Shown here: positions 1-6,558 of the stretch, piece after piece
How the letters are laid out: each line of letters opens with the position of its first letter
How positions within the stretch are numbered: the stretch's first letter is position 1
Assembly (NCBI GenBank): GCA_003242115.1
Contig: QBMP01000093.1
Location: forward strand, 1 to 12,167
Length of the DNA: 12,167 bases
Source: Phormidesmis priestleyi
GTDB lineage: Bacteria > Cyanobacteriota > Cyanobacteriia > Phormidesmidales > Phormidesmidaceae
Direction: 5' to 3'
Notes under the pieces: model-generated
What the model was told of the DNA's origin: nothing
What the model saw: the letters and a program-made list of their open reading frames with translations, nothing else
The model's database searches: none
Program-made: the position numbers and the translations under genes

Positions 1-1
1 G

Positions 2-2818
2 AGCGAAGGGGACAGCTCACTGCCAAGGCGAGTGGATGCTCGTGCTGAAGGGCAAGCAAGGCAAATGGCAATTGGCGGTGATCTAAATGCTAACACTATT
101 AACCTTGGCGACTCGATTGAAGCACCCTGTACGCTTTTGCCGCCAGAAGTGACGAATATCATCTTTGATGCTGATAAGCGCGATGTGCTCACTTGGGTAG
201 ATTGTTCGGTGCCGCAATCGGCTTTGCTTCAGCGGATTGAAGATGAAGCAACGGCTTTGGTGGAAGTAGTGGCGCTAGGTGGCTTTGGGAAATCTTCATT
301 GGCAGGCTGGGTCAGTGAGCAAGTCAGGGCTAAAGGCAAAAAAGTTATTTGGGTAAGGTTTTCCTCATCTTCTCTATTTAGCGCGTTTGCGCAATGGGCG
401 CTGTATAAGCTGTGCGTACCAACCAACGACACCATGACTGAGGATTATTTAACTGATTTGCTGATTAATCAGTTGAATGAGAAGCGACGTTTGCTGGTGA
501 TGGATCAGCTAGAGTTTATTGCGCAGACGGCAGAGCGGCCATTTTTTGAAACATTTTTAGAGCGGTGGGAGCGCAGAGGGCGAAACAGTACGGTACTGGT
601 AACGACGCGGCAGCAGTTTTTAGCACAAAACGATCTTTGCTTGCAGCTACCGGGCTTTACACCGGATGAAGGGGCGAGTTTTTTGCAAAAGAAGGCCGTT
701 AGCACAGCGCTCTTAGATGGATTGCCCAGGCTATCGGAAATCTGCAACGGGCATCCTTTGCTGCTGAATTTATCGGCAACATGGCTGGAGAAAACAAAAG
801 GAAGTACGCTTGATGAAGACGGCTTGGATTTCTTTAAAAAGCTGTTTCAAAATAATTTAGATAATCCGGAAGCTCAGGTTGAAGAGATTTTCGAGCGGTT
901 GCTAAATGAGCTATCGGAGACTTTGCGCCTAGTATTGCTAGAGGCATCGGTATATCGGATACCGATTAGCTTGGAGATGGCGCGGGTAATGCAGCCGGAG
1001 GTAACGACCGCAGGGCTTGATGGCTTGGAAGCGCAGGGCTTTTTGCTGGGGCAAGATGGCCAGTGGCGGCTGCATCCTTTGGTGGGTCAGTTTGTGAGTG
1101 AAAGGCGGCTGGCCGATGGGTTAGAGTCGGGGGCGCATTGTAAGGCAATTGAGTATTTTAAGCATCAGTTTCAGCAAGAAACTACCAGTATTCAAGACTA
1201 TCTAGAATGTTTTCACCACTACTGCGAGTGCCAGGATTATGAGGCTGCATTTGATGTTGTTGATCGTTGTTATTCATGGCTAAATTTAAACGGTTACTAT
1301 CGCATTTTAGTCACAATATACGAACGGCTTGTGACAGCATGGAAGGCAGTTTCTATAATCAGCCAAAGTAGCTGGGAAAAGTATGGAAAAGCACTAAATC
1401 GCTTGGGCATTGCGCACCGTTCACAGGGCGACTATGCCAAAGCCATCGACTTCTATCAGCAGTCGCTTGAGATTAAACGCGAGATTAGCGATCGCAATGG
1501 CATTGCAGCCTCTCTTATCAGTCTGGGCAATGCGTACTCTTCCCAGGGCGACTATGCCACAGCCATCGACTTCTATCAGCAGTCGCTAGAAATTAAACGC
1601 GAGATTGGCGATCACAAGGGCATTGCAACCTCTCTCGGCAATCTGGGCAGTGCGTACTCTTCCCAGGGCGACTATGCCAAAGCCATCGACTTCCAGCAGC
1701 AGTCGCTAGAGATTAAACGCAAGATTAGCGATCGCAATGGCATTGCAAACTCTCTCGGCAATCTGGGCAATGCGTACGATTCCCAGGGCGACTATGCCAC
1801 AGCCATCGACTTCTATCAGCAGTCGCTAGCGATTAAACGCGAGATTGGCGATCGCAACGGCATTGCAGCCTCTCTCAACAATCTGGGCAATGCGTACTCT
1901 TCCCAGGGCGACTATGCCAAAGCCATCGACTTCCAGCAGCAGTCGCTAGAGATTAAACGCAAGATTAGCGATCGCAATGGCATTGCAAACTCTCTCGGCA
2001 ATCTGGGCAATGCGTACGATTCCCAGGGCGACTATGCCACAGCCATCGACTTCTATCAGCAGTCGCTAGCGATTAAACGCGAGATTGGCGATCGCAACGG
2101 CATTGCAGCCTCTCTCAACAATCTGGGCAATGCGTACTCTTCCCAGGGCGACTATGCCAAAGCCATCGACTTCCAGCAGCAGTCGCTAGAGATTAAACGC
2201 GAGATTGGCGATCGCAATGGCATTGCAGCCTCTCTCGGCAATCTGGGCAGTGCGTACCGTTCACAGGGCGACTATGCCAAAGCCATCGACTTCCAGCAGC
2301 AGTCGCTAGAGATTCAACGCGAGATTGGCGATCGCCAGGGCATTGCAGCCTCGCTCGGCAATCTGGGCCTTGCGTACGACTCGCAGGGCGACTATGCCAA
2401 AGCCATCGACTTCTACCAGCAGTCACTAGCGATTCAATGCGAGATTGGCGATCGCAATGGCACCGCCATCAGCCTCTTAAATTTAGGCAACGCATACGCC
2501 AAAATAGACGAACACTGGAAAGCCCGCGACAGCTACGAGCAGGCCAAAGACATCTTTACAGAAATCAAGCTGGCTCACATGGTAGAAAAATGCAAAAAAG
2601 CCATTCAAGAGCGCAACCAAATCATTTCCCCAACGCCCATAAAAGCACCCTCGCTACCCACCAAAAGCACCGAACCCGACTGGCTAGCCAAATCTATGCC
2701 AGCCGCCCCCAACCGCTCCACCACTCACCCATCCACCAGCAAACGACTATTCCCCAAGTGGCTTCCCTATCTTGCAATCTTTACCGCCATCCTGCTGCTC
2801 GTTTTGCTACTGCAATAA
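2..2818 (+). CDS. STAND ATPase: NB-ARC-like domain, TPR array and C-terminal membrane anchor (5' partial)
   Basis: Probable signal-transducing NTPase of the STAND class (NB-ARC/AP-ATPase type). Numbering from the GTG at 32: Walker A GGFGKSSL at 83-90; Walker B-like LLVMDQLE at 154-161, where the usual second acidic residue is Q; a sensor-like STVLVTTR at 186-193; a GLPL-like CNGHPLLL at 238-245; and an MHD-like RLHPLV at 346-351. Residues about 451-850 are ten 40-residue TPRs. A proline-rich linker follows, then a hydrophobic tail (about 911-927) that looks like a tail anchor. The frame has no stop between base 2 and the GTG, and the motif MAIGGDLNANTINLGD resembles linkers that follow an N-terminal effector or adaptor domain in such proteins. 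I therefore infer that the gene starts upstream; GTG 32 or ATG 65 are fallback starts. Family knowledge: ligand binding by the repeats drives ATP-dependent oligomerisation. Defence or regulation is inference. Confidence 0.9.
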   Translation, partial: SEGDSSLPRRVDARAEGQARQMAIGGDLNANTINLGDSIEAPCTLLPPEVTNIIFDADKRDVLTWVDCSVPQSALLQRIEDEATALVEVVALGGFGKSSLAGWVSEQVRAKGKKVIWVRFSSSSLFSAFAQWALYKLCVPTNDTMTEDYLTDLLINQLNEKRRLLVMDQLEFIAQTAERPFFETFLERWERRGRNSTVLVTTRQQFLAQNDLCLQLPGFTPDEGASFLQKKAVSTALLDGLPRLSEICNGHPLLLNLSATWLEKTKGSTLDEDGLDFFKKLFQNNLDNPEAQVEEIFERLLNELSETLRLVLLEASVYRIPISLEMARVMQPEVTTAGLDGLEAQGFLLGQDGQWRLHPLVGQFVSERRLADGLESGAHCKAIEYFKHQFQQETTSIQDYLECFHHYCECQDYEAAFDVVDRCYSWLNLNGYYRILVTIYERLVTAWKAVSIISQSSWEKYGKALNRLGIAHRSQGDYAKAIDFYQQSLEIKREISDRNGIAASLISLGNAYSSQGDYATAIDFYQQSLEIKREIGDHKGIATSLGNLGSAYSSQGDYAKAIDFQQQSLEIKRKISDRNGIANSLGNLGNAYDSQGDYATAIDFYQQSLAIKREIGDRNGIAASLNNLGNAYSSQGDYAKAIDFQQQSLEIKRKISDRNGIANSLGNLGNAYDSQGDYATAIDFYQQSLAIKREIGDRNGIAASLNNLGNAYSSQGDYAKAIDFQQQSLEIKREIGDRNGIAASLGNLGSAYRSQGDYAKAIDFQQQSLEIQREIGDRQGIAASLGNLGLAYDSQGDYAKAIDFYQQSLAIQCEIGDRNGTAISLLNLGNAYAKIDEHWKARDSYEQAKDIFTEIKLAHMVEKCKKAIQERNQIISPTPIKAPSLPTKSTEPDWLAKSMPAAPNRSTTHPSTSKRLFPKWLPYLAIFTAILLLVLLLQ
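1381..2580 (+). repeat. Ten tandem 120-bp units encoding 40-residue TPRs
   Basis: The period is exactly 120 bp. Units start at 1381, 1501, 1621, 1741, 1861, 1981, 2101, 2221, 2341 and 2461; the first and last are the most divergent. Each contains the core SQGDYA(K/T)AIDF followed by QQSL, except the last, which is degenerate. The 40-residue spacing is that of the LGN/kinesin-light-chain-like TPR subclass rather than the canonical 34. Eight of the first nine units carry GCGATCGC at the same place (1488, 1728, 1848, 1968, 2088, 2208, 2328, 2448). The second unit has GCGATCAC instead, at 1608. Confidence 0.95.
1651..2200 (+). repeat. Perfect 240-bp tandem duplication inside the TPR array
   Basis: By direct comparison, bases 1651-1960 and 1891-2200 are identical, 310 bp at a 240-bp offset. 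Identity breaks on the left at 1650/1890 (g versus a) and on the right at 1961/2201 (a versus g). The unit covers two TPRs, one with DFQQQSL and one with DFYQQSL. No synonymous differences exist between the copies, which points to recent unequal crossing-over, slippage or gene conversion. Confidence 0.95.
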
Positions 2819-3178
2819 AATTCTCAGAAGGTCAAACAGAACAGCTTCAAGACAGTGGCATTACTCTACTTTATATAGATAGAAAGCCGAGTATTTGCTG
2901 CTGAATAATCCGTAGCAGGCTAGCCTCTTCTTCACTCACAGCAACTATCTACAGGCGAAGACATATCAAAACCATATACCTCCTCTGCATCTTAGCTACA
3001 TCTTAGCTAAATTTTTGCACGCAAACTGGCTTTGTTTTAGAACAACTACATACCCAAGTATCGCTAGCTTACATCCCCTTGTGCGGTTAGATACTGAACA
3101 AAAGCCTCACCTCAGCGAATATAAGTGAACATAAGCAAACACGCCTTAAGCCTTGTTTTTATCCCTGAGCCCTGAGCC
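2819..3178. other. 360-bp intergenic region, no gene recognised
   Basis: It lies between the STAND ATPase stop and the oxidoreductase start. No convincing ORF, RNA gene or strong terminator hairpin is visible. Small structures present: a perfect 10-bp palindrome aggctagcct (2917-2926); a 10-bp direct repeat atcttagcta (2989-2998 and 3000-3009); the near repeat gaatataag/gaacataag (3117-3125 and 3127-3135); and a triplicated 7-mer running into the next start codon (3164-3184). The promoter of the next gene should be here, but I see no good -35/-10 pair. Confidence 0.5.
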
Positions 3179-3184
3179 ATGAGC
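3164..3184 (+). repeat. Three tandem 7-bp units spanning the oxidoreductase start codon
   Basis: The units are cctgagc (3164-3170), cctgagc (3171-3177) and catgagc (3178-3184). The third contains the ATG at 3179-3181. There is no recognisable purine-rich ribosome binding site, so the initiation region of the downstream gene consists largely of this repeat. Confidence 0.7.
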
Positions 3185-4681
3185 CAGATTCATATTCCAT
3201 CTCCCCCACCTGCCGACTTTGACCCTCAAGACTTCTGGCACATTCCACCGCTGTTAGCCGATGCCGACGCTCGGCTACATTGCCTAGCCGAAGCCCTCTA
3301 CGCCGATCTAGAAATTGTTCGCTACCCAGGGCGCGATTGGGACTACAGCCGCGATCGCGATATTCTAGAAGTGGCCATTTTAGGCGCTGGCCATGCCGGT
3401 AAGTCAGCCGCTTTTGGGCTGCGGCGCTCCGGCATTAGCAGAGTGCGCGTGTTTGATCGCCGTGAGGCTGGTAAAGAAGGCGTTTGGCGAGCCTTTGCCC
3501 GCAATGCCAAGCTGCGATCGCCCAAACAAATAACCGGCGGCCTCGACTGGGGCATTCCCAACCTCAACTTTCGGCGCTGGTGCTGTGCCTGCTACGGCGA
3601 TGACTACTGGCAGAGCATTCAGTACATTCCCCGGCAGCTCTGGGCCGACTATCTCGACTGGTACGGCAAAGTTCTCGACCTACCGCTGCAATTTGAAACC
3701 GATATTCAAGCCGTTACCTGGAATGAAGCCGAGCAATGCTTTTGGCTGCAAGCCAATTGCCAAGGCACACCCACGCTTTACAAGGCTCGTTTTGTCATAT
3801 TCGCAACTGGAATGGAGTGTGCAGGCGGGCGCAATATCCCCACCATTGTCCGAGAGAATTTGCCCCAGCACTGCTACCCCCACACAATGGATGAAATTGA
3901 CTTTGCGGCCTTTGCAGGCAAGCGAGTGATGGTGCTTGGCGGCGGTGCGAGTGCCTTTGACAATGCGCTGTTGCTGCTAAAGGCGGGCGCAGAGGTCGAT
4001 TTGACCATTCGTCGCCCCAAGCTGCCCAATCTCAACCGCATTCGCTGGAGCGAGTGGAATGGCTACCATCGTCACTATATAGATCTCCCCGATGAGACTA
4101 AATGGGCCTACAGTCTCTCCGAGTTTCGCTTAGGCCAACTGCCGCCCGCCCATACCTATTACCAAACCGTCAGCCATCCTCTCTTCACGCTCTACACCAG
4201 TGCCCCGGTGCAGCAGCTTAGCTACCAGAGCTCAAGCCCCGCTCACAAAATTATCGGTCAGTATGGCGATGGCAAAGCCTTCCAAGGGAATCGCACCCTT
4301 TCTCACGACGCCATCCTCTGCGGCACCGGCTTTATCACCGATATTGACCAGCAAAAAGAGCTGCGATCGCTCTGCCCCTATATCGCCCGATGGCAAGATC
4401 GATTCACCCCACCACCGGGCGACGAACACCGCGAAATGGCTCAATATCCCTACCTCGGCAAAAGTCTCCAATTCCTCCCCAAATCTTCAGCCCATGCCTA
4501 CCTCCAGCGCTGCTACTACCTCTCCTGTGGCGCATCTCTCCTCAGCGGCTTTCGCGCCAACCTCACTGATCTCTCCTTTGCTATTCCCCGCGTCATTTAC
4601 GACATTGGCAAACAGCTCTTCATCGAGCACCAAGCCGACATTCAAGCCGATTTTGAAGCCTACGATCGCTTTGAATACTGA
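3179..4681 (+). CDS. Flavin monooxygenase-like FAD/NAD(P)-dependent oxidoreductase
   Basis: A 500-residue protein with a two-dinucleotide-binding-domain flavoprotein layout. The first Rossmann motif is VAILGAGHAGKSAA (GxGxxG at 69-74, FAD), preceded by an unusual N-terminal extension of about 60 residues. A FATG segment follows at 208-211. The second Rossmann motif is VMVLGGGASAFD (254-259, NAD(P)H), and a GTGF motif at 382-385 matches the late ATG/GTG motif of FMO and N-hydroxylating monooxygenase families. Those families use NAD(P)H and O2 to oxygenate a substrate on a C4a-hydroperoxyflavin. The substrate cannot be read from the sequence. No signal peptide or membrane segment is seen, so it is probably cytoplasmic. 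It lies 75 bp before the DUF4399 start. ATG 3179 is the first plausible start; there is no clear Shine-Dalgarno. A simple NADPH-dependent reductase without monooxygenase activity is an alternative. Confidence 0.88.
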   Translation: MSQIHIPSPPPADFDPQDFWHIPPLLADADARLHCLAEALYADLEIVRYPGRDWDYSRDRDILEVAILGAGHAGKSAAFGLRRSGISRVRVFDRREAGKEGVWRAFARNAKLRSPKQITGGLDWGIPNLNFRRWCCACYGDDYWQSIQYIPRQLWADYLDWYGKVLDLPLQFETDIQAVTWNEAEQCFWLQANCQGTPTLYKARFVIFATGMECAGGRNIPTIVRENLPQHCYPHTMDEIDFAAFAGKRVMVLGGGASAFDNALLLLKAGAEVDLTIRRPKLPNLNRIRWSEWNGYHRHYIDLPDETKWAYSLSEFRLGQLPPAHTYYQTVSHPLFTLYTSAPVQQLSYQSSSPAHKIIGQYGDGKAFQGNRTLSHDAILCGTGFITDIDQQKELRSLCPYIARWQDRFTPPPGDEHREMAQYPYLGKSLQFLPKSSAHAYLQRCYYLSCGASLLSGFRANLTDLSFAIPRVIYDIGKQLFIEHQADIQADFEAYDRFEY

Positions 4682-4741
4682 CGTTTGCGTCCCGGCATTT
4701 GCTTCCTGGCCTTTATGATAGAGAAGCTGCCCAACTGTTTT

Positions 4742-4746
4742 AGGAG
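4742..4746 (+). promoter_or_regulatory. Ribosome binding site fixing the DUF4399 gene start
   Basis: AGGAG lies 10 nt before the ATG at 4757. This supports that ATG over the in-frame TTG at 4685, which would add 24 residues in front of the signal peptide. A TATGAT box (4714-4719) about 23 nt further upstream could be a -10 element, but no matching -35 is visible. Confidence 0.6.
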
Positions 4747-4756
4747 ATTGGCTTTG

Positions 4757-5239
4757 ATGAATTTTGGATTGACGACTGCTTGGCAATGGATTTGGAAATG
4801 CGCAAAGCCTTGGATTGCTGTGTTCGCAGCTATTTGGATAAGCTTAGGATTTAACGCACTCCCGGCATCAGCGGCTATCACACTCTTGCCTGCCCCTGAA
4901 ACCGCGCGGGTCTACATCATTTCGCCAGCAGACCAGCAGACAGTGCCAGAGACATTTGCGGTAAAGTTTGGCTTGGTTGGAATGGGCATTGCCCCCGCAG
5001 GAATCGACAAAGCAGGTACCGGGCATCACCATCTGCTGATTGATGTAGACGAACTGCCTGATCTAAAAGAGCCTTTGGCAGCAACGGCAAATATCAAGCA
5101 CTTCGGCGGCGGACAGACGGAAACAACGCTTAGCCTACCGCCCGGCGAACATACGCTTCAACTGTTGTTGGGCAACTACACACACGTACCGCACGACCAT
5201 CCCGTGCTGTCAGAAAAGATTGCAATTACAGTCCAGTAA
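4757..5239 (+). CDS. Exported DUF4399 domain protein
   Basis: With the ATG at 4757 the protein has 160 residues. Residues 1-40 form a signal peptide: a short basic stretch, a hydrophobic core around 19-31, and a likely cleavage after LPASAA (position 40). The mature protein should be periplasmic or otherwise outside the cytoplasm. The rest matches the DUF4399 family: RVYIISPADQQTV (51-63), FGLVGMGIAPAGIDKAGTG (71-89), HHHLLIDV (90-97) and a C-terminal beta segment rich in histidine (HVPHDHP, 143-149). The domain's function is not established. The conserved histidines would suit metal binding, but that is inference. It may be cotranscribed with the oxidoreductase 75 bp upstream, though a possible -10 box in the gap leaves independent transcription open. 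Confidence 0.88.
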   Translation: MNFGLTTAWQWIWKCAKPWIAVFAAIWISLGFNALPASAAITLLPAPETARVYIISPADQQTVPETFAVKFGLVGMGIAPAGIDKAGTGHHHLLIDVDELPDLKEPLAATANIKHFGGGQTETTLSLPPGEHTLQLLLGNYTHVPHDHPVLSEKIAITVQ

Positions 5240-5394
5240 ATCTGAACGGCAGATCTCAACAGTAAGCTTGGACGATTGGGTTTGAACTATACTAATAGTG
5301 ATAGTGAAACCAAATGAATAAACAGAACTATTCACTGCGGTAGCGACGCCTACGGCATTAACCACGACAGCAGTTATGTTTGGCCCTGAAACCA

Positions 5395-6378
5395 ATGGCT
5401 TACCCCTTCTACCCTTTAAAAGAGCGCTACGTTAATCTATTAACTGACTTTGGCTTTAAGCGGGTCTTCGGTACTGAGCCAAATAAGGGGCTTCTAGTTG
5501 ATTTTCTCAATACGCTTTTACCGCCGTATCATAAAATTCAGGCGCTGTCGTATAAAAGCAGTGAAAATGTAGGAAATACGCCGTTAGATCGCAAAGCCAT
5601 TTTTGACATTTACTGTCAGGGGGAAAATGGCGATCGCTTCATCGTAGAAATTCAAAAGGCGAAGCAAAACTACTTTAAAGATAGAAGCGTTTTCTATGCC
5701 AGCTTTCCAATTCAAGAGCAAGCACTGATCGGCGAATGGAACTTTAAGCTAGCACCGGTTTACTCTATTGGCGTGCTCGATTTTGTCTTCGACGACCACA
5801 AAAATGAGAGCACGATTATTCACACCGTAGAACTCAAAGATCAGCACTGCAACGTGTTCTATGAAAAGCTGAAGTTTATCTACATAGAGCTGCCTAAGTT
5901 CAATAAAACGATTGAAGAATTAGAATCGCACCAGGACAAATGGCTGTATTTATTCAGGCATTTACCAGAATTAGAGGATCAGCCTCAACCTTTTCAAGAT
6001 CCAATTTTTCTTCAGCTTTTTGACATCGCAGAAATCGCCAATTTCTCGCGTAACGAGCAAACCGTTTATCAAAATAGCCTCAAGTACTATCGAGACATGA
6101 CTAACGTGGTCAATACCTCTCGGATGGATGGCGTTAAGGAGGGGTTAAATCGAGGACGGGCGGAAGGGCGAGCAGAAGGTCGAGCGGCAGGGGCGCGATC
6201 GCTGCTCAATCGAATGCTGACTCGCACAGTAGGTGATCTTACCGCTGACTTGCAAGCTAAAGTGAATGAACTCTCGCCAGATCAGGTAGAAGTGTTAGGA
6301 GAGGCGTTGCTTGACTTTAGTAGCGTCGATGATTTACTTGAATGGTTAAATGGCCAAGTTGAATGGCCAAATGAATGA
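5395..6378 (+). CDS. Rpn-family PD-(D/E)XK nuclease/transposase-like protein with DUF4351 tail
   Basis: The protein has 327 residues from ATG 5395; an in-frame TTG at 5380 is less likely. The N-terminus LLTDFGFKRVFGTEPNKGLL (15-34) and the core IFDIYC...RFIVEIQ are hallmarks of the PD-(D/E)XK nuclease family transposases (Rpn/PDDEXK_2). The inferred catalytic residues are D71, E85 and Q87, the Q replacing the classical lysine as is common in this family. A glycine/arginine/glutamate stretch, GRAEGRAEGRAAGA (254-267), leads into a C-terminal DUF4351 segment ending LLDFSSVDDLLEWL (305-318). Related Rpn proteins of E. coli are DNA endonucleases that promote RecA-independent recombination. Whether this copy moves or is active is unknown, and I see no flanking inverted repeats or target duplication. 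A weak promoter (TTGGAC at 5268, ACTAAT at 5291, 17-bp spacing) lies upstream. The gene looks intact. Confidence 0.9.
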   Translation: MAYPFYPLKERYVNLLTDFGFKRVFGTEPNKGLLVDFLNTLLPPYHKIQALSYKSSENVGNTPLDRKAIFDIYCQGENGDRFIVEIQKAKQNYFKDRSVFYASFPIQEQALIGEWNFKLAPVYSIGVLDFVFDDHKNESTIIHTVELKDQHCNVFYEKLKFIYIELPKFNKTIEELESHQDKWLYLFRHLPELEDQPQPFQDPIFLQLFDIAEIANFSRNEQTVYQNSLKYYRDMTNVVNTSRMDGVKEGLNRGRAEGRAEGRAAGARSLLNRMLTRTVGDLTADLQAKVNELSPDQVEVLGEALLDFSSVDDLLEWLNGQVEWPNE

Positions 6379-6509
6379 GCGCGATCGCTAACCGATCTCG
6401 TCGCCAGTGGCTTTGGCTGCGTTTTTTGGGCTGGGGCTATGTAAAGTTTATGCTCTGCGGGCTTGTCATTGCTGAGATCGATTTTGCGCGATTTGCGAAA
6501 ACACGTTAA
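6375..6509 (+). CDS. Possible 44-residue membrane peptide overlapping the Rpn-family stop
   Basis: An ORF starts at ATG 6375 in the ATGA overlap with the Rpn-family stop codon (TGA 6376-6378) and ends at TAA 6507-6509. The predicted peptide begins MSAIANRSRRQWLWLRFLGW. It has a basic N-terminus, a hydrophobic, tryptophan-rich middle (about residues 11-33) and a charged tail ending FAKTR, as a small single-pass membrane protein would. The four-base overlap is typical of translational coupling. I recognise no family. Length and overlap could be chance, so this is a candidate only. Confidence 0.3.
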   Translation: MSAIANRSRRQWLWLRFLGWGYVKFMLCGLVIAEIDFARFAKTR

Positions 6510-6558
6510 TGTTACCCTACGAGACTATGTTCAGCTATCAGCAGGTGGGCAGCGTACC

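Noticed and set aside
2193..2426. Minus-strand frame in the TPR array
   Set aside because: Its internally repeated protein sequence merely mirrors the 120-bp DNA repeats.
1381..2580. CRISPR-like or satellite interpretation of the 120-bp repeats
   Set aside because: The repeats stay in frame, have no spacers and encode clear TPRs.
2437..2904. 155-codon plus-strand frame overlapping the end of the STAND gene
   Set aside because: It is the +1-type shadow of the TPR/linker coding region, rich in H, Q and R, with no recognisable domain, and it begins inside the last strong repeat.
4200..4718. 172-codon plus-strand frame over the end of the oxidoreductase gene
   Set aside because: It overlaps conserved parts of the FMO-like protein (including the GTGF motif) and reads as low-complexity S/P/A/T sequence.
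5314..5343. Nine-codon leader ORF (MNKQNYSLR) before the Rpn-family gene
   Set aside because: Too short, no ribosome binding site and no attenuator-like structure next to it.
5240..5394. Hairpin or REP-like element gtagcgacgcctac before the Rpn-family gene
   Set aside because: Only four base pairs form in the stem and a single copy is seen in the window.
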